Assembly: GCA_002387005.1 (NCBI GenBank)
Contig: DGKN01000188.1
Coordinates: 10,082 to 22,123, forward strand
Direction: 5' to 3'
DNA from: Propionibacteriaceae bacterium UBA4569
GTDB taxonomy: Bacteria; Actinomycetota; Actinomycetes; Propionibacteriales; Propionibacteriaceae
Length of the DNA stretch: 12,042 nt
A program made the position numbers and the translations under genes. The notes under the pieces are model-generated. The model saw only the letters and a program-made list of their open reading frames with translations, had not been told where the DNA came from and did no database searches. Positions 7,314 to 12,042 of this stretch are shown here, piece by piece (positions within the stretch are counted from its first letter, which is position 1; each line of letters begins with the position of its first letter).

Positions 7314-8210
7314 GCCTGGTCAACCGGCAAGCTGAAAGCCGACGCCGACGGGCTGAGCTTGTCCGGGTTCAACGGGCACAAGGAGTTGCTGAAGGCCGAC
7401 GGCAAGTACTACCAGACGGTCGAGCAGAACCCCTACTACAGCTTCCGCGATCCCTTCACCTTCGAAGATCCAGCCTACCCGGGCAAGACCTTCATGGTGT
7501 TTGAGGGCAACACCGCGGGCGATCGTGGTGACTACCAGTGCCAGGACTCCGACCTGGGCAGGTCCGGCGAAGATGCCGACGCGGTGACCGCGTCCGGCGC
7601 CAACTTCCAGATGGCCAACATCGGCTTGGCCGTGGCGACGAACAAGCAGCTCACCAAGTGGAAGTACCTGCCGCCGATCCTTTCGGCCAACTGCGTCAAC
7701 GACCAGACCGAGCGCCCGCAGTTCGTCATCAAGAAGGTGAACGGCCAGTACAAGTACTACCTGTTCACGATCAGCCACGCCTTCACCTACGCGGCTGGCC
7801 TGCGCGGCCCGGACGGCGTCTACGGCTTCGTCGGCGACGGCATCCGCAGCGACTTCCAGCCGCTCAACAAGTCAGGCCTGGTGCTCGGAAACCCGACCGA
7901 CCTCAACCTGGCGGCCCGGGACGCGAAGCAGAATGCTCGCGCCTACCAGTCGTACTCGCACTACGTGATGCCCGGCGGGCTCGTCGAGTCGTTCATCGAC
8001 ACGGTCGCCGATCGTCGCGGTGGCACCCTGGCGCCGACCGTCAAGATCAACATCAACGCCACCACCACCAAGGTCGACCGGACCGTCGGCAACAAGGGCC
8101 TGCTCGGTTACGGCTACATCCCGGCCAACATCGATCTGGATCCCTCGGGCGGCGGCAATGGCCTGAACAAGGCCACCAAGCAGTTGCAGGTGAACTCGGT
8201 CGGCAGCTGA
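7314..8210 (+). pseudogene. Levansucrase (GH68) C-terminal remnant, 5'-truncated
   Basis: An open frame of 298 codons continuing in the pta frame directly after its TGA and matching the C-terminal part of actinobacterial GH68 levansucrases, which normally split sucrose outside the cell and polymerise fructose. Present are FRDPFTF (Asp at 7449-7451, equivalent to the transition-state Asp247 of Bacillus subtilis SacB), MVFEGNTAG, LSANCVNDQTERP (acid/base Glu at 7710-7712, equivalent to Glu342), YYLFTISH, GVYGFVGDGIRSDFQPLN, YSHYVMPGGL and RGGTLAPTVKI. Missing are the signal peptide and the N-terminal region with the WDSW-type nucleophile Asp, perhaps 200 residues. The only possible early start is TTG at 7359 without a ribosome binding site; the first in-frame ATG (7494) is past the RDP motif. 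It cannot be an active levansucrase as written. The retained reading frame has no stops or frameshifts, so the truncation looks recent. An assembly join is an alternative. Confidence 0.85.
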
Positions 8211-8255
8211 TCCAGCAACCGCGCAGTACTCGCACACAGCTGTAGTCAGTTGACG

Positions 8256-8286
8256 GATCGTCCCCGGGCCCGGCCCGGGGACGATC
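8256..8286 (+). terminator. Strong hairpin after the levansucrase remnant
   Basis: Arms of 15 perfectly paired bases, GATCGTCCCCGGGCC and its complement, are separated by a single C. Pairing can extend three more positions (ACG against TGT, one a G-U pair). It is followed by TGTCATTCT, a weak T-rich stretch. It lies 46 bases after the remnant's stop codon and 97 before htpX, consistent with the terminator of the levansucrase gene, or now of pta. The remainder of 8211-8382 shows no gene. Confidence 0.75.
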
Positions 8287-8364
8287 TGTCATTCTGGGGA
8301 TGGCACCACCGGCGCGGCCGACTCACAGGCTGGTGACAGCAACGGCGGGAACAAGCACTCCAGC

Positions 8365-8370
8365 GAGAGG
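8365..8370 (+). promoter_or_regulatory. Possible ribosome binding site of htpX
   Basis: GAGAGG lies 12 bases before the ATG at 8383, a longer spacing than usual. A weaker GAAG lies 2 bases before the ATG. No in-frame alternative start fits better. Confidence 0.4.
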
Positions 8371-8382
8371 CGTTGTGAAGAC

Positions 8383-9264
8383 ATGCACAACCATTACAAC
8401 GGCGCGAAGACGGCGATGCTCTTCGGCGGCATCTTCGGCCTGCTGCTGCTTGTCGGCGGCTCCCTCGCCGCGTACACGGGCAGTTCGTCCTACATCTGGA
8501 TCTTCGCCCTGATGGGCCTGGCCACCACCTTCTACTCGTACTGGAACAGCGACAAGATCGCGATCCGCTCGATGGGTGCGGTCGAGGTGAGCCCTGAGCA
8601 GGCTCCCGAAATGTACCGGATCGTCTCCGAGCTGAGCCAGCGCGCGGGCCAACCGATGCCGCGCCTGTACGTCTCCCCCACGTCGTCCCCCAATGCCTTC
8701 GCCACCGGTCGCAACCCGCAGAACGCGGCCGTGTGTTGCACGCAGGGAATCCTGCAATTGCTGGACGAGCGTGAGTTGCGCGGAGTGCTCGGCCACGAGC
8801 TGATGCATGTCTACAACCGCGACATCCTCACCAGCTCGGTGGCAGCCGCCATCGCCGGCATGATCAGCACGATCGGGCAAATGCTCAGCTTCGGCGCCAT
8901 GTTCTCCGGCGGACGCAGTGACGAGCGCAACGGCAATGCGCTGGGTCTGCTCGCTGCGGCGATCTTTGCGCCGCTGGCTGCGTCAGTGATCCAGATGGCG
9001 ATCAGCCGCACCCGCGAGTACGACGCGGACGAGGATGGGTCGAAGCTCACCGGGGATCCGCTCGCCCTGGCCCAGGCGCTGGCGAAACTCGAGCACGGCG
9101 TGGCCGTCGCTCCCCTGGCCCCCAACCGCCAGCTGCAGAACGCCGCGCACATGATGATCGCCAACCCCTTCGGCCAGGTGCGCCAGCTGATGAGCACCCA
9201 CCCGCCGATGGCCGACCGCATCAACCGGCTGCAGCTCCAGGCCCAGCAGATGGGTCAGTTCTGA
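8383..9264 (+). CDS. htpX: Membrane zinc metalloprotease HtpX
   Basis: A 293-residue M48-family protease of the cytoplasmic membrane that degrades misfolded membrane proteins. The zinc motif is HELMH (138-142), followed by YNRDIL. The likely third ligand is Glu212 in SRTREYDADEDG. PRLYVSPTSSPNAFATGRNPQNAAVCCTQGIL (94-124) is the family's characteristic block before the active site. Hydrophobic segments lie at about 11-31 and 36-53 (N-terminal anchor) and about 151-175 and 186-206 around the catalytic domain. The C-terminal MSTHPPMADRINRL is also family-typical. Length and order closely resemble mycobacterial HtpX (about 286 residues). The ATG at 8383 gives the expected short N-terminus before helix 1. 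The gene stands alone between the hairpin at 8256 and a convergent gene 18 bases downstream. No stress-promoter motif was recognised upstream. Confidence 0.96.
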   Translation: MHNHYNGAKTAMLFGGIFGLLLLVGGSLAAYTGSSSYIWIFALMGLATTFYSYWNSDKIAIRSMGAVEVSPEQAPEMYRIVSELSQRAGQPMPRLYVSPTSSPNAFATGRNPQNAAVCCTQGILQLLDERELRGVLGHELMHVYNRDILTSSVAAAIAGMISTIGQMLSFGAMFSGGRSDERNGNALGLLAAAIFAPLAASVIQMAISRTREYDADEDGSKLTGDPLALAQALAKLEHGVAVAPLAPNRQLQNAAHMMIANPFGQVRQLMSTHPPMADRINRLQLQAQQMGQF

Positions 9265-9282
9265 TCCGCTGACGGTACGCCC

Positions 9283-10827
9283 TCAGCCCACGGCGCGGAA
9301 ACGCTCCCGTCGCGCCGTCAGCCGTTCGTCGGTCGGAATCGCGGCAAGTTCCTCCAGCTGCTCGAGTACGGCCACTCCCACCGCATCACAGAAGTGGCCG
9401 CGCGACGACAATGCCTCGGGGCCGAGAGGTGGCCTCGACCAGTCATCCGGCTCGGGGATGATCGCCTCCGCCACCCCCATCGCGACCAGGTCATGGGCGC
9501 CGATCCGGTGCGCGCGGGCCATCGCCGCCGCGTCCCCGCCGGAGCGTCCCATGATCGCCGATGCACCCTCCGGGGCGATGGGCGACAACCAGCCGCTCTC
9601 GGCCACCAGGGTCCGGTCGGCCGGCAACAACGACAGGGCCGCTCCCCCACCGCCCTCGCCCAGGATGACGCTGACCGTGGGCACGGTCAGCTCGGCAAGG
9701 GACCCGAGGGTCCGGGCGATTTCCCCGGACAGTCCGTGGTTCTCGGCCCACGCGCTCAGTTCGGCGCCGGGCGTGTCGATCATGGTGACCACGGGCAGCC
9801 CGAGCTCCTGCGCCGCAGCGAAGGCCCGCTGCGCGATCCGCAGCCCCGCCGGGCCCAACTCGTGGTGGGTCTGGGTGTCGCGGCACATGCCCACCAGCAT
9901 CAGTGGACGGCCGCACCAGCGCACCGGCCCCGCCTTGATGGTCGGGTCGACACCTCCGTCACCGGTCCCGGAGAACCAGACGGCCGTCCCGCCACACGCC
10001 GCGACGACATCCAGCACGCCGGGACGGTCGTCTGCCCGGGACGCCTCAACCGCGGGCCACGGATCCTGCGTCGTTGCGGGGACGCCAGCGTCCTCGACCG
10101 GCTCTGTCGACACCGCGCCCACCGTCACGGGAGGCATCCCCGACCCTTGGCGTTCGTGGGCCGGCCCGATCGCGTCCAGCCAGCGCAGCCACAGCGACCG
10201 GACGCACTCGTCGGCCACCACGGCGTCAATGACACCGACCCGTTCCAGGTTCTCGGCGCGCTGGATGCCGTCCTCGATCCGGCGCCCGGTCAGCGCCTCC
10301 TGCACACGGGGGCCCAGGAATCCGACCATCGCGCCCGGCTGCGCGGTCGTGTAGTGCCCCAGCGAGGCCCAGGAGGCCAGCACCCCGCCAGTGGTCGGGT
10401 GCCGCAGGTGTGCAAGGTAGGGCAGCCCAGCCCGCCGGTGCGCGCGGACGGCCTGCCCGATCTTCACCATCTGGACGAATGCGGGCGTCCCCTCCTGCAT
10501 CCGGGTGCCGCCCGAGCACGGCGAGACCAGCAAGGGCATCTGGTGCGCCGTCGCATGGTCGAAGGCGGCCAGGATCAGATCACTCGTGACCACGCCAATC
10601 GAGCCTGCCAGGAAGCCGAACTCCCCGGCCACCAGCACCACCTCCTGACCGCCGACGCGCGAGGTGCCGCACAACACCGACTCGTCCAGCCCCGTCGCCT
10701 CCTGCGCAGCGGCCAGTTCGGCCGCGTAAACGGCATCGGTCGTCGTCGCCCCACGGCTCGGCAGCGGCACGAAGCTGCCCGGGTCGACCACCAGGTCCAC
10801 GAATTGCTGCGCGCTGACTCGTCCCAT
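9283..10827 (-). CDS. accDA: Acetyl-CoA carboxylase carboxyltransferase, fused beta-alpha subunits (AccD-AccA)
   Basis: A 514-residue fusion of the two carboxyltransferase subunits, which transfers the carboxyl group from carboxybiotin-BCCP to acetyl-CoA to form malonyl-CoA for fatty acid synthesis. The beta (AccD-like) half has SGGTRMQEG (105-113), PTTGGVLASWASLGHYTTA (144-162) and GFLGPRV (169-175). A poorly conserved linker covers about 225-270. The alpha (AccA-like) half has IDTPGAELSAWAENHGLSGE (350-369), GEGGGGAALSLLPADR (390-405) and SPIAPEGASAIM (415-426). The N-terminal four-cysteine zinc ribbon of classical AccD is absent. The ATG at 10827 is set by AAGGGGG ending 7 bases before it. 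A longer start at 10869 would add 14 hydrophilic residues encoded by the repeat-rich leader. Biotin carboxylase and BCCP genes are not in the window. It is divergent from ackA and convergent with htpX. Activity on another acyl-CoA is possible but less likely, given both half-domain signatures. Confidence 0.93.
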   Translation of the reverse strand: MGRVSAQQFVDLVVDPGSFVPLPSRGATTTDAVYAAELAAAQEATGLDESVLCGTSRVGGQEVVLVAGEFGFLAGSIGVVTSDLILAAFDHATAHQMPLLVSPCSGGTRMQEGTPAFVQMVKIGQAVRAHRRAGLPYLAHLRHPTTGGVLASWASLGHYTTAQPGAMVGFLGPRVQEALTGRRIEDGIQRAENLERVGVIDAVVADECVRSLWLRWLDAIGPAHERQGSGMPPVTVGAVSTEPVEDAGVPATTQDPWPAVEASRADDRPGVLDVVAACGGTAVWFSGTGDGGVDPTIKAGPVRWCGRPLMLVGMCRDTQTHHELGPAGLRIAQRAFAAAQELGLPVVTMIDTPGAELSAWAENHGLSGEIARTLGSLAELTVPTVSVILGEGGGGAALSLLPADRTLVAESGWLSPIAPEGASAIMGRSGGDAAAMARAHRIGAHDLVAMGVAEAIIPEPDDWSRPPLGPEALSSRGHFCDAVGVAVLEQLEELAAIPTDERLTARRERFRAVG

Positions 10828-10829
10828 CT

Positions 10830-10843
10830 CGAAGCCCCCTTCG
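10830..10843 (-). promoter_or_regulatory. Hairpin holding the accDA ribosome binding site
   Basis: On the minus strand CGAAG-GGGG-CTTCG is a perfect 5-bp stem with a GGGG loop. The Shine-Dalgarno AAGGGGG (10835-10841) lies partly in the stem and partly in the loop, and the stem ends two bases before the ATG. It may affect initiation efficiency. Confidence 0.45.
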
Positions 10844-10871
10844 CGGTGCGCCCCGGTGCGCCCTTGCACCG
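10844..10871 (-). repeat. Tandem 10-bp repeat with inverted third copy in the accDA leader
   Basis: CGGTGCGCCC occurs twice head to tail (10844-10853 and 10854-10863), and GCACCG (10866-10871) is the inverse of its first six bases. On the minus strand CGGTGC-N6-GCACCG can form a 6-bp hairpin with the nearer copy, or alternatively pair with the farther one next to the ribosome binding site. It could be an operator or a leader structure. Confidence 0.4.
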
Positions 10872-10960
10872 TCGGCCCAATTCATCGTCCCGTACGCCAA
10901 CCGTAGGCGCCGGCGACCCCGGGCGCAGCCCTCGCGGGCCCCCGCGACCGGGACGGCCGA

Positions 10961-10966
10961 TAGGCT
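10961..10966 (+). promoter_or_regulatory. -10 box of ackA, leaderless arrangement
   Basis: TAGGCT is followed by six bases and the ATG of ackA, identical in hexamer and spacing to the pta promoter. There is no ribosome binding site before the ATG and no clear -35 element. The rest of the 145-base divergent region (10828-10972) holds the accDA leader repeats and no gene. Confidence 0.6.
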
Positions 10967-10972
10967 CGCCAC

Positions 10973-12042
10973 ATGCCGAAGCCCATCTTGCTGTTGAACT
11001 GCGGATCCAGCTCCATCAAGTACCAGATGATCGACGCCGAGACCGAGGCCGTGATGGCGGTCGGGCTCGTGCAGAAGATTGGCGACGCCTCCCCCGGCAC
11101 CATAGAGCACGAAGTCAACGGTGAGGAGTTCTCCACCGAACAGGTCTTCCTCGACCACACCGAGGCACTCACCGCCGTCGTCGCGATGTTCGACGAGCAC
11201 GGGCCCGCCATCGCCGACGCCGTGGCCGTCGGCCACCGCACCGTCCACGGTGGCACCGCCTTCAACAAGACCACGATCATCGACGACGGCGTCATCCAGA
11301 AGCTGGTGGACCTCTCCGGGCTGGCACCCCTGCACAACCCGCCCGGCATCGCCGGCATCCGCGCTGCCCGCCGAGTGCTGCCTGACGTCCCCCACGTCGC
11401 CATCTTCGACACGGCCTTCTTCGCAGAACTGCCTGCGGAGGCCTACACCTACGCGATCGACCGTGACCTGGCCGCGAAGCACGAGATCCGCCGCTACGGC
11501 TTCCATGGAACCTCGCACGACTACGTCTCGCACCAGGCCGCGGAGTTCCTCGGCCGCGACTACTCCGAGCTCAAGCAGATCGTCTGCCACCTGGGCAACG
11601 GCGCGTCATTGTCGGCCATCGACAGGGGGCATCCGATCGAGACGTCCATGGGCCTGACGCCCCTTCAGGGACTCGTGATGGGCACCCGCTCCGGCGACGT
11701 GGACCCGGGTCTGCATGCCTTTCTCTTCCGCAAGGCTGGCGCCACCTTCGGCGAGATCGACACCCTGCTCAACAAGCGCTCCGGCATGCTCGGGCTCACC
11801 GGCAAGACCGACATGCGCGACATCAAGGCGCTGATCGAGGCCGGGGACGAGCAGGCCAAGCTCGGCCTGGACATCTACGTGCACCGCCTGGTCGGCTACA
11901 TCGGCAGCTACATCGCCTTCCTCGGCGGCTGCGACGTGATCACCTTCACCGCGGGCGTCGGCGAGAACGCCGACCACATCCGCAAGATGGTCGTCGACCG
12001 CCTGCAGCCGGCCTTCGGGACGGTGCTGGACGAACAGGTCAA
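10973..12042 (+). CDS. ackA: Acetate kinase, partial at the 3' end (window edge)
   Basis: The first 356 residues of an acetate kinase (family about 400), the gene continuing past the window. It interconverts acetyl phosphate and ADP with acetate and ATP, taking the product of Pta. Conserved parts by comparison with the Methanosarcina thermophila enzyme: LLLNCGSSSIKY (6-17, Asn9), GHRTVHGG (87-94, Arg89), LAPLHNPP (117-124, His121), IFDTAF (144-149, Asp146), RYGFHGTSH (174-182, His178), VCHLGNGAS (204-212, His206), MGTRSGDVDPG (236-246, Arg239) and FTAGVGEN (325-332). The residue after FDTAF is Phe rather than the more common His; I believe other actinobacterial AckA proteins also have Phe there. 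The start is ATG at 10973, six bases after TAGGCT. The gene is on the same strand as pta but separated by the levansucrase remnant, htpX and accDA, so it is transcribed from its own promoter. Confidence 0.96.
   Translation, partial: MPKPILLLNCGSSSIKYQMIDAETEAVMAVGLVQKIGDASPGTIEHEVNGEEFSTEQVFLDHTEALTAVVAMFDEHGPAIADAVAVGHRTVHGGTAFNKTTIIDDGVIQKLVDLSGLAPLHNPPGIAGIRAARRVLPDVPHVAIFDTAFFAELPAEAYTYAIDRDLAAKHEIRRYGFHGTSHDYVSHQAAEFLGRDYSELKQIVCHLGNGASLSAIDRGHPIETSMGLTPLQGLVMGTRSGDVDPGLHAFLFRKAGATFGEIDTLLNKRSGMLGLTGKTDMRDIKALIEAGDEQAKLGLDIYVHRLVGYIGSYIAFLGGCDVITFTAGVGENADHIRKMVVDRLQPAFGTVLDEQV

Noticed and set aside
7359..8210. Levansucrase fragment as an intact 283-residue gene starting at TTG 7359
   Set aside because: There is no ribosome binding site and no signal peptide, the GH68 similarity extends upstream of the TTG, and the catalytic nucleophile region is missing.
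9268..9287. GCTGA/TCAGC inverted repeat as a two-way terminator between htpX and accDA
   Set aside because: The stem is only five base pairs with a 10-base loop and no T tract, and it overlaps the accDA stop codon.
9394..11124. 576-codon plus-strand open frame across accDA and into ackA
   Set aside because: It overlaps the fused carboxyltransferase and runs out of frame into ackA. There are no recognisable motifs.

Overview
The window is high-GC bacterial chromosome. Gene families, GTG/TTG start usage and compact promoters next to start codons point to an actinobacterium. The combination of a long-form Pta, an AckA, a fused acetyl-CoA carboxylase carboxyltransferase and an actinobacterial-type levansucrase remnant would fit Propionibacteriaceae, but the family-level placement is a guess. 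No RNA gene, CRISPR array, transposase, integrase or phage gene was seen.

Layout. Positions 109-4624 form a minus-strand block. A leaderless-looking endonuclease IV gene (nfo) comes first, then two tandem paralogous long-chain acyl-CoA ligases. The first ligase overlaps the nfo stop codon by one base. The second follows after a 50-base gap that holds a perfect 7-bp inverted repeat. Divergent from nfo are a small four-helix membrane protein of unknown function (4733-5143) and pta (5208-7313). Immediately after the pta stop codon, in the same reading frame, begins the C-terminal part of a GH68 levansucrase that has lost its signal peptide and catalytic nucleophile region (7314-8210); I call it a pseudogene. 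A very strong inverted repeat (8256-8286) closes that stretch. The membrane protease gene htpX (8383-9264) follows and converges with a minus-strand AccD-AccA fusion gene (9283-10827). Divergent from that fusion, ackA begins at 10973 and runs off the window end.

How the genes fit together. Pta and AckA are consecutive enzymes of acetyl-CoA to acetate fermentation with ATP gain. AccDA draws on the same acetyl-CoA pool for malonyl-CoA, and the two acyl-CoA ligases feed fatty acids back into lipid metabolism or oxidation. The window is therefore centred on acetyl-CoA and acyl-CoA, with Nfo (base-excision repair) and HtpX (membrane protein quality control) alongside.

The most notable features are the levansucrase remnant abutting the pta stop in frame, the separation of pta from ackA by about 3.7 kb, and a repeated promoter architecture: a TANNNT-like -10 box exactly six bases before the start codon at nfo, pta and ackA, and in weaker form at the membrane gene. 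Also notable is a structured leader before accDA that places its Shine-Dalgarno sequence in a hairpin. I found no wholly new multi-gene system.
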